Source: Candidatus Uhrbacteria bacterium RIFOXYB2_FULL_45_11 (GTDB lineage: Bacteria; Patescibacteriota; Patescibacteriia; UBA9934; GWF2-40-263). From it: a DNA stretch of 23,146 nucleotides. The stretch is taken from contig MGFD01000061.1 of assembly GCA_001791715.1 (NCBI GenBank), positions 789 to 23,934 on the forward strand, in the 5' to 3' direction. Positions 7,275 through 14,130 of the stretch are shown here, one piece after another. The translations under genes and the position numbers were made by a program. The notes under the pieces are model-generated. The model ran no database searches and had not been told where the DNA came from. It worked only from the letters and a program-made list of their open reading frames with translations. How positions within the stretch are numbered: the stretch's first letter is position 1; every line of letters starts with the position of its first letter.

Positions 7275-8150
7275 TTATACGACGATCAAATTTTTGCACC
7301 ACTTCTCCAGAAGTCCTTCAAACGAAATATTCGCAGTCTTCAACATCTTTGGCTCAAGCGAAGCGTCTGTCATGCCTGGAATCGTATTGATTTCAAGAAA
7401 ATAAATCTCGCCCGCATCTGTAACAATAAAATCTGATCGAGAGACGTGTGTGGCGCCGATCAGTGTATGCACAGCAATCGCGGCGTCCTGAAGCTGTTTC
7501 GTGAGCGTTCGTTCAATGCGCGCCGGACAGATCTCGTCTGCTAAATGATCGGCATTGTACTTACTTTCGTAATCAAAGAATGCATTCTTTGGAACAATCT
7601 CAATAACAGGCAAGGCCTCTGGATCACCAGGGTTCTGTTCAACGACACCAACGGTAAATTCTCGACCACTCACGGCACCCTCAATCATCATTTCATCAAC
7701 CATACTCTCAAGAAACGCCTCAAGTTCTTCTTTTGACTCGATACGCGCCGTGTGAACGGACGATCCTCCGAAGCGTGGTTTTACGAATACAGGAAAGATC
7801 GCATTCCTTCTCGAGAAACGCTTTGCCACATGGATTCCCGCACGCGCAACAAATTCATTCGTCAAAACTTTATCGATCCCAATCTTGTGCGCTTCGATCG
7901 GCGAAAACAAAAACGGAAGATTGAGCGATTCGCATAATTGCTGAACCGCACCGTCTTCCGCGCCTTTTCCATGAATCACAGGAATCACAAGATCGAACTT
8001 CGAGGCGTTCTCGATAAATCGATCTTGATCTTCCGGAAATACAAACGTCTCATGCTCCGCAAATCCAATCGCACTCGCAACATTTTTTGCGGACGCAATC
8101 GAAACATCGCGCTCCCCTGTTTCTCCGCCGGTAATGATCGCAATGCGCAT
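7275..8150 (-). CDS. ddl: D-alanine--D-alanine ligase
   Basis: An ATP-grasp ligase that makes the D-Ala-D-Ala dipeptide for peptidoglycan. 291 residues, at the short end of the family. Motifs are MRIAIITGGETGERDVSI at the N-terminus (Glu and Ser of the D-Ala site), HGKGAEDGAVQ (60-70), FVKPRFGGSS (122-131, ATP-binding Lys124), the substrate-clamp region DYESKYNADHLADEICPA, and FLEINTIPGMT with SLEPK near the C-terminus. It begins 4 nt after the ABC permease stop and is probably the last gene of the GST - ATPase - permease - ddl operon. The toxin-antitoxin promoter starts right beyond its end. Confidence 0.95.
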   Translation of the reverse strand: MRIAIITGGETGERDVSIASAKNVASAIGFAEHETFVFPEDQDRFIENASKFDLVIPVIHGKGAEDGAVQQLCESLNLPFLFSPIEAHKIGIDKVLTNEFVARAGIHVAKRFSRRNAIFPVFVKPRFGGSSVHTARIESKEELEAFLESMVDEMMIEGAVSGREFTVGVVEQNPGDPEALPVIEIVPKNAFFDYESKYNADHLADEICPARIERTLTKQLQDAAIAVHTLIGATHVSRSDFIVTDAGEIYFLEINTIPGMTDASLEPKMLKTANISFEGLLEKWCKNLIVV

Positions 8151-8154
8151 ATGT

Positions 8155-8925
8155 TTACGATTTTAATCCGTATCCTTTCTTTACCAGTCTTAAATCAATC
8201 GCAATCGCAACAACGGCGACAAGCAATAAAATCAGTGCGTTCAAAAAAACAGATGCACTCGACACTCCAGAAAATCCGTAACGAAATCCATCAATCATGT
8301 AAACGATTGGATTTGCATAACTCACGGTTCTCCAAAACGGAGGAAGAAGTGTGATGCTGTAAAACACCCCGCCGAGGTATGTAAGTGGTGTGAGGACGAA
8401 TGTTGGAATGAGTCCGATATCGTCAAACTTTTTTGCAAACATTCCGTTAAAGAATCCGAACGCGGAGAAAATCACACACGTGATAAGCAGAAAGTAGAAA
8501 AAGAAAAATGGATGTGTAATGTGAATAGGTGTGAAAAATGCAGACACAAGGAATACAGCCAATCCAACAACCATTCCGCGCATCACTCCCCCACTCACAT
8601 ATCCCGTGAGGATTGCCCATGGCTTCATGGGCGAGACAAGAATTTCCTCAATGGATCTCTGAAACTTCGCCACAAAAAATGAACTTGCCGCATTTGAAAA
8701 TGCATTTGTAATCGCAGACATCATCACAAGACCAGGAACAAGAAAAGCGACATAACTTGATCCACCAACATTTCCAATTTGTGAACCAATCAATCCTCCA
8801 AAAATAATAAAGTAAAGCAACTGTGTCATGACAGACGGCAAAATGGTTTGTGTCCAAATACGAAAAATGCGATGTGTTTCTTTTCGGACAATCGTTTGAA
8901 TTCCAACAAATTCTGCACGGATCAT
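8155..8925 (-). CDS. yadH: ABC-2 type permease, YadH-like
   Basis: 256 residues with about six membrane helices. Recognisable blocks are RKETHRIFRIWTQTILP, LYFIIFGGLIGSQIG, FLVPGLVMMSAITNAFSN, SSFFVAKFQRSIEEILVSP, NGMFAKKFDDIGLIPTFVL, TPLTYLGGVFYSITLLPPFW and NPIVYMIDGFRYGFSG. From memory these match E. coli YadH unusually closely for a CPR protein. YadGH exports an unknown substrate. The start codon overlaps the ATPase stop in an ATGA arrangement, so the two are translationally coupled. Substrate unknown. Confidence 0.88.
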   Translation of the reverse strand: MIRAEFVGIQTIVRKETHRIFRIWTQTILPSVMTQLLYFIIFGGLIGSQIGNVGGSSYVAFLVPGLVMMSAITNAFSNAASSFFVAKFQRSIEEILVSPMKPWAILTGYVSGGVMRGMVVGLAVFLVSAFFTPIHITHPFFFFYFLLITCVIFSAFGFFNGMFAKKFDDIGLIPTFVLTPLTYLGGVFYSITLLPPFWRTVSYANPIVYMIDGFRYGFSGVSSASVFLNALILLLVAVVAIAIDLRLVKKGYGLKS

Positions 8926-9653
8926 ACGCGTTTATTTACATGCAAATAAAAATCTTCGAGCGTTTGCGCACCCGTTTTTGCCATGAGCTCCTGAATATTT
9001 CCCTGCTCAGCAACCACCCCTTCTTTGATGAGCACAACGTTCTTACACAAGCGTTCAGCCTCCTCGAGGTAATGCGTTGTAAGAATGATTGTTGTCCCTG
9101 ATGCATTCAACTTTGTCACAAACTCCCACATCTCGCGACGCAACTCAACATCCACACCGGCCGACGGCTCATCAAGAAGCAACAACTTTGGTTGATGAAC
9201 AAGAGCGCGCGCAATGAGCAGGCGACGTTTCATTCCCCCAGACAATGTTCGTGAAATTGCGTTCCGTTTTTCAAAAAGTCCAAGGTCTTTCAAGATTTGT
9301 TCTGCGCGAGGAGTGGCTTCACTTCGTGGGATCCCATAATACCCTGCTGCGTCCACAACAATATCAAGAACTTTTTCAAAAATACTAAAATTGAATTCCT
9401 GCGGGACAACTCCGATCATGCTCCGTACTTTTTCCGGTTCTTTATCAAGATCGATTCCAAACACAGTCGCGCTTCCTCCTGTTTTTTGCACGAGCCCCGT
9501 AAGAATTCCAATAAGCGTTGTTTTCCCTGCACCGTTTGCCCCAAGAAGAGCAAACAGTTCGCCCGCCTGAACATCAAACGAAACACCTTTCAACGCTTTC
9601 GTTCCGGTCGCGTACGTTTTTTCTAAATTGTTGATTGAGAGAGCAATGGACAT
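8922..9653 (-). CDS. yadG: ABC transporter ATP-binding protein, YadG-like
   Basis: 243 residues. Walker A is GANGAGKT (38-45), the Q-loop is VVPQEF (82-87), the signature is LSGGMKRR (137-144), Walker B is LLLLDEPSAG (157-166) and the H-loop is TTHY (His194). It is the cytosolic motor for the permease encoded immediately downstream with a 4-nt overlap. It starts 18 nt after the GST gene and is followed by ddl, so an envelope-related export role is plausible but unproven. Confidence 0.93.
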   Translation of the reverse strand: MSIALSINNLEKTYATGTKALKGVSFDVQAGELFALLGANGAGKTTLIGILTGLVQKTGGSATVFGIDLDKEPEKVRSMIGVVPQEFNFSIFEKVLDIVVDAAGYYGIPRSEATPRAEQILKDLGLFEKRNAISRTLSGGMKRRLLIARALVHQPKLLLLDEPSAGVDVELRREMWEFVTKLNASGTTIILTTHYLEEAERLCKNVVLIKEGVVAEQGNIQELMAKTGAQTLEDFYLHVNKRV

Positions 9654-9671
9654 AGGTTGGTTTTTTTGAAT

Positions 9672-10268
9672 TTACTCCCCCTTCGCCGCCTTATACGCAG
9701 GACGATCTTCACAGCGCTCAATCCAAGCAGAAATATTTGGATAATTCGTCAGACCAAATTCTGCCCAACGCGCGTAAGCGAATGTACAAACACCATCAAT
9801 ATCAGAAACCGTAAATGCATTTCCCGCAAGATATTCATTTGCTCCAAGATATGTTTCAAGAATCGGTAAATTCTTTTCAACTTGAGCGCGACCAGCGGCA
9901 ACACCCGCCTCATCTGGAATTCCCGTCCATTTTGGTCTCGACATATCTGACAATCCACCAACTTGTACACTCAACATAATCCAAAGCGCCCATTGCAATC
10001 CTTTTGCTTTTTGTTCTTGCGTTCCAAGCAAAGATGGATTGTATTTTTCTGCGAGGTATTGTGCGATCGCAATCGATTCCGCAAGAAAAAAACCATCAAC
10101 ATCAATCGCTGGAACTTGTCCGGCTGGATTGATGGCTAAATATTCTGGTTGTTTGTGTTCCCCTTTTGAAAGTTCGAGTGGAATATTTTCGTAATCAACA
10201 CCCAATTCATGCAGTGTCCAGTGTGCGCGAAGAGAAGATCCGCCGCGAGGTCCATAAAGTTTGATCAT
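9672..10268 (-). CDS. Glutathione S-transferase family protein
   Basis: 198 residues. The N-terminal thioredoxin-like domain is MIKLYGPRGGSSLRAHWTLH and the following helix, AINPAGQVPAIDVDG with the cis-Pro of VP at 52-53, then the glutathione gamma-Glu-binding ESIAIAQYL (Glu64-Ser65). The C-terminal helical domain has NEYLAGNAFTVSDIDG, the conserved N-capping box with Asp. Overall it resembles proteobacterial GSTs. A GST is unexpected in a reduced CPR genome that would usually be thought to lack glutathione synthesis. It is the first gene of the operon leading to the ABC exporter and ddl, with a clear promoter upstream. Confidence 0.9.
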   Translation of the reverse strand: MIKLYGPRGGSSLRAHWTLHELGVDYENIPLELSKGEHKQPEYLAINPAGQVPAIDVDGFFLAESIAIAQYLAEKYNPSLLGTQEQKAKGLQWALWIMLSVQVGGLSDMSRPKWTGIPDEAGVAAGRAQVEKNLPILETYLGANEYLAGNAFTVSDIDGVCTFAYARWAEFGLTNYPNISAWIERCEDRPAYKAAKGE

Positions 10269-10295
10269 AAGGATATTTTTTGCAATTAGGTAACT

Positions 10296-10324
10296 AGTGT
10301 ACGTGGAACTAGACGACCAGGCAA
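10296..10324 (-). promoter_or_regulatory. Promoter of the GST - ABC - ddl operon
   Basis: On the minus strand, TTGCCT (10319-10324), 17 bp, TACACT (10296-10301). The start of the message would be about 10289, some 20 nt before the GST ATG. Confidence 0.7.
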
Positions 10325-10337
10325 TTCATGGTAGAAT
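10310..10337 (+). promoter_or_regulatory. Possible promoter of the YecM-like gene
   Basis: TAGACG (10310-10315), 16 bp, TAGAAT (10332-10337). It overlaps the divergent GST promoter. If used, the ATG at 10328 lies upstream of the message and cannot be the start codon. Confidence 0.45.
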
Positions 10338-10885
10338 CTCGGCAGTCATTTTTTTGGAGGTACCCCACGCTTCAAACCATCGAAGCATTCTACGAAGAAG
10401 TAAAGCCGTTTGTTGCCATGTACAACACTTGGCTCAAAGACATGCGCGCATTCAGTCTCCCAATCGCGATTGTTCCAGATCACATCTGTTACAAATGTTC
10501 CTCCTCAGAAGAATTCGAGCACATGCGACAATTCTTTGAAAAAGACAGGACATATATGTACCAGTCGTTCATTTCTGGTCGCCGCGTTGCGATTATCAAA
10601 CTACCTCACAACATTGGAACACACCTCAATTACATTCGATATCTTGAACTGTCCGATCAAAAACCGGATGGAAGCCAAGTGAGTGGTTTTGATCACATCG
10701 AAATTTACCCCGATGTCGGAACTGTTGAATCCTTGGTTCAAGAGCTGTCAAAAAATAACGCACATTTTCAAATCCGCAATCGTACACATCACACAACGTA
10801 CGACACCACCCTTGAAGGCGGACTCAAGATTCGCATCGAACGTGAATGTCTGATCGAAAAAATCAAACGCGAAGAGATGCGATAA
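10328..10885 (+). CDS. YecM-like (VOC-fold) protein; start uncertain
   Basis: 185 residues from the ATG at 10328. The pattern resembles the YecM family of the vicinal-oxygen-chelate superfamily: PIAIVPDHICYKC, then QSFISGRRVAIIKL, a SGFDHIEIYPD block, and a C-terminal TTLEGGLKIRIERECLIEKI, parallel to YecM's DHISLRC, INGRPICLFKL, WEHIEI and TIKFHPWSIEEI as I remember them. The two DHI motifs place the usual metal-ligand histidines. Function in the family is not established. A strong GGAGG (10356-10360) sits inside the reading frame, six nt before an in-frame ACG (10367) and just downstream of a -10 box, so translation may start there rather than at 10328. It ends at a strong terminator. Confidence 0.65.
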   Translation: MVESRQSFFWRYPTLQTIEAFYEEVKPFVAMYNTWLKDMRAFSLPIAIVPDHICYKCSSSEEFEHMRQFFEKDRTYMYQSFISGRRVAIIKLPHNIGTHLNYIRYLELSDQKPDGSQVSGFDHIEIYPDVGTVESLVQELSKNNAHFQIRNRTHHTTYDTTLEGGLKIRIERECLIEKIKREEMR

Positions 10886-10890
10886 TCCTG

Positions 10891-10915
10891 CAGAGCATGA
10901 CGCTCTGTTTTTTTT
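10891..10915 (+). terminator. Rho-independent terminator after the YecM-like gene
   Basis: CAGAGC, loop ATGAC, GCTCTG, then eight T. It starts 5 nt after the stop codon. Confidence 0.95.
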
Positions 10916-10925
10916 CTGGAAACGT

Positions 10926-11030
10926 TTGAGGTACAGATTACAGATAAAAGATACAGATATACAAATGAAGGCAAACAAGAGGACGGAAATTTGTATATCT
11001 GTATGCCGCCATTTGTAATCTGTACCTCAA
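10926..11030. repeat. Long inverted repeat at the 3' end of queA (LIR-B)
   Basis: The outer arm TTGAGGTACAGATTACA (10926-10942) pairs perfectly with 11014-11030. The inner arm ATACAGATATACAAAT (10951-10966) pairs perfectly with 10989-11004. That makes 33 paired bases around a 22-nt loop. The TACAGAT heptamer is repeated within the arm. It ends 7 nt from the queA stop. It is related to the repeats at 12159-12241 and 17169-17275. Confidence 0.9.
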
Positions 11031-11036
11031 GCGCTT

Positions 11037-12149
11037 CTAATGAACAAACATCGCATCTCCAAACGAAAAGAATCGATATTGCTCGCGTACAGCTTCTTCA
11101 TATGCATGCAATACATGTTCTCTGCCGGCAAGGGCGGAAACTAAAACGAGGAGCGTAGATTTTGGTAAATGAAAATTTGTGATGAGCGCGTCGATAACTT
11201 TAAATTCGAATCCTGGTTTGATGAACATGTTTACGTCGCCCACGAATCCGTTCGATGGCAAGACCTCACCCCTGCCCTCTCCTTCGAAAGGAGAGGGAGA
11301 ACTCGACATTGCGGCTCCCTCGAGACTGCGCACTGTTGTCGTTCCAACCGCGATCACGCGTCTCCCTTCTTGTTTTGCGCGATTAATCTGCTCGGATGTT
11401 TCTTTTGAGATCGTCACAAACTCTGCGTGCATTGTGTGTTCTTCGATCGTCTCGGACTGCACCGGACGAAATGTTCCGATCCCAACGTGAAGAGTGACGA
11501 ACGCAAGTTCAACACCTTTTGCTTTTATTTTCTCGAGTAGCTCCCGCGTAAAATGAAATCCCGCGGTCGGCGCGGCAACCGATCCAACTTCTCGCGCGTA
11601 AACTGTTTGATATTTATTTGCGTCATCAGGCACCTCGCTCACATACGGTGGAATCGGAATCGATCCGTGTGTATCGGTGAATGCGAGGACACCAGCTTCA
11701 TCGAGTGGAAACTCAAGAAGCGCAACGCCATCCTCGTGTTTCTCACGCACAGCAATTTCAAGATCGTCGATCATAATTACATCACCAACCTGAACTTTTT
11801 TTCCAGGCCGAAGAAGTGCTTGCCACACACACCCCACCCCAACCCTCCCCTCGATAAGAGGAGGGGGCACGCAGCGCAACAAAAAAATTTCCATCTCAAC
11901 CATTTCCGCCTTCTCCGCCCTTTCCGCCCTTTCCCCTTTCATCCTCGCACGAAAAACTTTCGTGTCATTGAAAACCAAAACATCTCCTGTATGAAGCTCA
12001 TCAAGAATATCGTAAAAATGTTTATGCTCAATCTCGCCTGTTGTGCGATCGAGTATCATCAACCTCGAAGAATCGCGCGGTTCAACAGAATGTTGTGCAA
12101 TCTGCTCCTTCGGAAGATTGTAAGAAAATTGGGAGATGGGTGTGGACAT
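11037..12149 (-). CDS. queA: S-adenosylmethionine:tRNA ribosyltransferase-isomerase, with repeat-derived insertions
   Basis: Transfers and isomerises the ribosyl group of SAM onto 7-aminomethyl-7-deazaguanine in tRNA, giving epoxyqueuosine. 370 residues, about 25-30 longer than the usual ~340-345. The family core is intact: SYNLPKEQIAQHSVEPRDSS, LVFNDTKVFRARM, HGSIPIPPYV, YQTVYAREVGSVAAPTAG, VTLHVGIGTFRPV, GTTTVRSLEG, TNFHLPKSTLLVLVSALAG and YRFFSFGDAM. Three segments do not belong to the family: residues ~73-85 (ERAERAEKAEMVE, 9-nt period DNA), ~94-106 (CVPPPLIEGRVGVG region) and ~282-298 (SSPSPFEGEGRGEVLP). Each corresponds to repeat DNA and keeps the frame. The gene is flanked by LIR-B and LIR-C. 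Confidence 0.95.
   Translation of the reverse strand: MSTPISQFSYNLPKEQIAQHSVEPRDSSRLMILDRTTGEIEHKHFYDILDELHTGDVLVFNDTKVFRARMKGERAERAEKAEMVEMEIFLLRCVPPPLIEGRVGVGCVWQALLRPGKKVQVGDVIMIDDLEIAVREKHEDGVALLEFPLDEAGVLAFTDTHGSIPIPPYVSEVPDDANKYQTVYAREVGSVAAPTAGFHFTRELLEKIKAKGVELAFVTLHVGIGTFRPVQSETIEEHTMHAEFVTISKETSEQINRAKQEGRRVIAVGTTTVRSLEGAAMSSSPSPFEGEGRGEVLPSNGFVGDVNMFIKPGFEFKVIDALITNFHLPKSTLLVLVSALAGREHVLHAYEEAVREQYRFFSFGDAMFVH
11256..11308. repeat. Palindromic repeat inserted in frame in queA (copy 2)
   Basis: It contains CCCTCTCCTT, loop CGA, AAGGAGAGGG (a perfect 10-bp stem), preceded by CCTCACCCCTG. The coding strand reads SSPSPFEGEGRGEV, between GTTTVRSLEGAA and GDVNMFIKPGF, where normal QueA has a short variable loop. 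CCTCACCCC...CCCTCTCC palindromes are a widespread REP-like sequence type. Confidence 0.85.
11828..11872. repeat. Palindromic repeat inserted in frame in queA (copy 1)
   Basis: The plus strand has ACCCCAACCCTCCCCTC, loop GATAA, then GAGGAGGGGGC, an imperfect 10-bp stem with the same flanking style as 11256-11308. Its coding strand gives the Pro/Gly-rich VPPPLIEGRVGVG between EIFLLRC and VWQALLRPGKK. Confidence 0.8.
11890..11934. repeat. 9-bp tandem array inside queA
   Basis: Plus strand units are TCCATCTCA, ACCATTTCC, GCCTTCTCC, GCCCTTTCC, GCCCTTTCC. It is read on the coding strand as a three-residue period (AER AER AEK AEM VEM). Same unit type as the arrays near eno, rpmE, prfA and rplY. Confidence 0.85.
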
Positions 12150-12158
12150 AGAATGTGT

Positions 12159-12241
12159 GTAGATACGGATTACAGATTAATACAGATAGGGATATTCACA
12201 AAATGCAAAACCGATAATCTTCATCTGTAATCCGTACCTAC
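12159..12241. repeat. Inverted repeat in the queA leader (LIR-C)
   Basis: GTAGATACGGATTACAGAT (12159-12177) pairs with 12223-12241 at 18 of 19 positions. The start-proximal arm, read towards queA, is almost the same sequence as the start-proximal arm of the repeat before prmC. It ends about 9 nt before the queA ATG, and no Shine-Dalgarno sequence is present. Confidence 0.85.
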
Positions 12242-12252
12242 CACGTTTCCAT

Positions 12253-12281
12253 AAAATAAAAAACAACCTCTTTTGGAGATT
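12253..12281 (-). terminator. Terminator after the small lipoprotein gene
   Basis: On the minus strand AATCTC, loop CAAAA, GAGGTT, then TGTTTTTTATTTT. The stem is 6 bp with one G-T pair. Confidence 0.8.
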
Positions 12282-12306
12282 GCAAGAATCAAAAACGGAC
12301 TTTTCA

Positions 12307-12606
12307 TTATCGCGCGACAGGTTGTTCGTACTGAATAAGCAGCTCAGTGACTTGATTCCCAAAAGAAAACGTGATGATCTCTTTCTTCGGATACTTCTTT
12401 TGCCACTCTCGTTTGAGCCAAAGAATGTTATCCGCGTTATGAGCATTCATGCCACGAACGCTGATATAAGCCGTATTAATTTCATCGTCGCACACATTCG
12501 GAATCACTTGAGTCATTCCTTCTGGACAACGCGCCAAAGGATCCGTAACTCCGCGGCAAGCACCGAGTGAAAGACCGAGCAAGACACAAGCAATCAAAGA
12601 GCGCAT
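12307..12606 (-). CDS. Small predicted lipoprotein, function unknown
   Basis: 99 residues from the ATG at 12604-12606, chosen because AGAGG lies 6-10 nt upstream and the predicted message starts near 12636. The N-terminus MRSLIACVLLGLSLGACRG is a signal peptide with a good lipobox (LGAC), so the mature protein should be lipid-anchored on the outer face of the membrane. Two further Cys (RCPEGMTQVIPNVCDD) might form a disulfide. The rest (VRGMNAHNADNILWLKREWQ and KEIITFSFGNQVTELLI) is not a family I recognise. It is divergent from the ADP-ribosylglycohydrolase gene. Confidence 0.75.
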   Translation of the reverse strand: MRSLIACVLLGLSLGACRGVTDPLARCPEGMTQVIPNVCDDEINTAYISVRGMNAHNADNILWLKREWQKKYPKKEIITFSFGNQVTELLIQYEQPVAR

Positions 12607-12641
12607 TTGTACCTCTGTTGCAAAAAAAACAGCAACGCGAA

Positions 12642-12670
12642 TTTTTAGCACGAAAATCACATAACGTCAA
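12642..12670 (-). promoter_or_regulatory. Promoter of the small lipoprotein gene
   Basis: On the minus strand, TTGACG (12665-12670), 17 bp, TAAAAA (12642-12647). Its -35 faces the -35 of the divergent promoter across AATCCC, forming CGTCAAG-AATCC-CTTGACG. Confidence 0.7.
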
Positions 12671-12677
12671 GAATCCC

Positions 12678-12706
12678 TTGACGATATCAATCTAAAACCC
12701 TAAGGT
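12678..12706 (+). promoter_or_regulatory. Promoter of the ADP-ribosylglycohydrolase gene
   Basis: TTGACG (12678-12683), 17 bp, TAAGGT (12701-12706). The -10 is weak but correctly spaced. It covers the in-frame GTG at 12705 and so rules that codon out as the start. Confidence 0.6.
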
Positions 12707-12746
12707 GCCCTATCCTCGAGACAGTATCGAGGATTTTGGAGGACCC

Positions 12747-13652
12747 ATGAAACACAGAAACGATGAAATGCTTTTGTTCATTGCCATTGGCGATGCGGTC
12801 GCGGCTGCAACAGAGTTTGTAAAAGCGAACGAACATCCACGACTGATCGAGAACGTCCTGCGCCTCGATGGGTACTATCAACACCCAACATATCTCAGGT
12901 TGAAACCCAGCATGTACACCGATGACACGCAGATGTCGATCGCCGTAGCAGAAGTATTGAATAAACACCACAAGTACAATCCATTTCTCCCGTGCATACC
13001 TGATTTCGCAGACGCATGGACACGTGTGTTCCACCGCGATCCTCGTGATGGATACGCTCGTGGATTCCAAGCATTTCTTGAATCACACAAAACAGGTAAA
13101 GCGTTCTTGCGTGACATTCGTCCGGACTCAAGCAAAAACGGCGCATGTATGCGAGTTGTTCCAGTGGGTGTTTTATCGAGCACCGACCTTGTCCTCGACA
13201 TTGCTGCCATACAAGCCGAGACAACGCACAACACACCCATCGGAATTTTCAGCGCCCAGGCCGTGGCTCTCATGAGTCACTTCGCCCTTTATCGAGATGA
13301 ACCCTTTGACCGATTGCAAGATTTTCTGGAAATTCATTTACCAGACTCAATCTTTTTACATCACATGCGTCCACATCGCCGCTGGGACGCCCCAGTCAGA
13401 TCCCCAGCCACCAACACTGTTCACGCGGTCTTTGACCTCCTCACCCACTATTCGACGCTCTCAGAAGTCCTTCGCGGCGCCATCCAATTCGGCGGCGACA
13501 CAGACTCGGTCGCCGCGATCGCACTTGGCATCGCCTCCGCTCGTATGCCAAACGATCTCCCGCAAGTCCTCTTCGACAAACTCGAGAATGGGCCGTACGG
13601 TCGAGACTATCTCAAAACGCTCGGCAAACAACTCATGGACGCTCACACCTAA
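12747..13652 (+). CDS. ADP-ribosylglycohydrolase family protein (DraG/ARH-like)
   Basis: 301 residues from the ATG at 12747, which has GGAGGA (12738-12743) just upstream; the in-frame GTG at 12705 lies inside the promoter. The family hydrolyses ADP-ribose from proteins or other acceptors using a binuclear metal centre. Visible signatures are FIAIGDAVAAATEF near residues 11-24 (family GDALG...EF), YTDDTQM (57-63), GACMRVVPVGV (family GxxMR.xPxG) and FGGDTDSVAAIALG (about 249-262), which carry the metal-binding Asp/Thr residues. It stands as a single gene with its own promoter and a strong terminator. No partner ADP-ribosyltransferase is in the window, so the substrate cannot be inferred. Confidence 0.88.
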   Translation: MKHRNDEMLLFIAIGDAVAAATEFVKANEHPRLIENVLRLDGYYQHPTYLRLKPSMYTDDTQMSIAVAEVLNKHHKYNPFLPCIPDFADAWTRVFHRDPRDGYARGFQAFLESHKTGKAFLRDIRPDSSKNGACMRVVPVGVLSSTDLVLDIAAIQAETTHNTPIGIFSAQAVALMSHFALYRDEPFDRLQDFLEIHLPDSIFLHHMRPHRRWDAPVRSPATNTVHAVFDLLTHYSTLSEVLRGAIQFGGDTDSVAAIALGIASARMPNDLPQVLFDKLENGPYGRDYLKTLGKQLMDAHT

Positions 13653-13678
13653 CAGATCGATTTCGATCTGTTTTTTTT
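13653..13678 (+). terminator. Terminator of the ADP-ribosylglycohydrolase gene
   Basis: CAGATCG, loop ATTT, CGATCTG, then eight T; starts right after the stop codon. Confidence 0.95.
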
Positions 13679-13683
13679 GATCC

Positions 13684-13715
13684 AAAGAAAAAACAGTCTC
13701 GTGTATGAGACTGTT
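13684..13715 (-). terminator. Terminator of the 13753-14085 gene
   Basis: On the minus strand AACAGTCTC, loop ATACAC, GAGACTGTT, then TTTTTCTTT. The stem is a perfect 9 bp. It faces the convergent terminator at 13653-13678. Confidence 0.9.
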
Positions 13716-13752
13716 CGAGAAAAGATACACTCGATTAAACACTTTGATGTCT

Positions 13753-14085
13753 TTATTCAACTTGATCGAAAACACCTCTTTCGAATGTGACGCTGATCAA
13801 GTTCAAGCGACCGCTCGAATCTTCAAGATCGTTGCGGTCGATATAAATCGTAACGTGCTTACCGTCGTCGTGAACCTCATGAGGAACCAGCCTCAGCTCC
13901 CCTACAAGATTCACATATTGCCCTGTGCGTTCTGGAAATTCTTTAAAAAAGGCCTCGACCTCCGGGTGAACAGAAACCCCGGCCTCCACACAACTTTCTC
14001 GCAACGCGCGCATGAGTTTCACTCGTGACGGCTTTGCCATGCGCTCCATCGCAACTATTACCCTACGAGGCTGTGACTGTGACAT
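13753..14085 (-). CDS. Hypothetical protein, 110 residues
   Basis: I do not recognise this family. The start at 14083-14085 (MSQSQPRRVIVAMERMAKPS) is set by a strong AAGGAG five nt upstream; a longer in-frame start at 14124 coincides with the predicted message start and is unlikely. The protein has a basic N-terminal third with a helix-like stretch (RVKLMRALRESCVEAG), an acidic/aromatic middle (PEVEAFFKEFPERTGQYVN) and a C-terminal beta-rich part (HVTIYIDRNDL, RLNLISVTFERG). No membrane segment or signal peptide is seen. It is a single-gene unit with a TTGACG promoter and its own terminator, which supports it being real. Confidence 0.7.
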   Translation of the reverse strand: MSQSQPRRVIVAMERMAKPSRVKLMRALRESCVEAGVSVHPEVEAFFKEFPERTGQYVNLVGELRLVPHEVHDDGKHVTIYIDRNDLEDSSGRLNLISVTFERGVFDQVE

Positions 14086-14130
14086 TCGTGCTCCTTCTTT
14101 CACTTGTTGCCACGCAATCGACAACGCATG

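Noticed and set aside
10926..11030. LIR-B as a transcription terminator of queA
   Set aside because: The stem is long and AT-rich with no T-tract on either strand, and it matches a dispersed repeat family. It may still affect mRNA stability.
11037..12149. queA as a frameshifted or broken gene because of its repeats
   Set aside because: All conserved motifs are present in one frame from start to stop; the insertions preserve the frame.
11553..12230. A 225-codon plus-strand frame opposite queA
   Set aside because: It is the antisense shadow of queA; its Pro-rich part is only the repeat read backwards.
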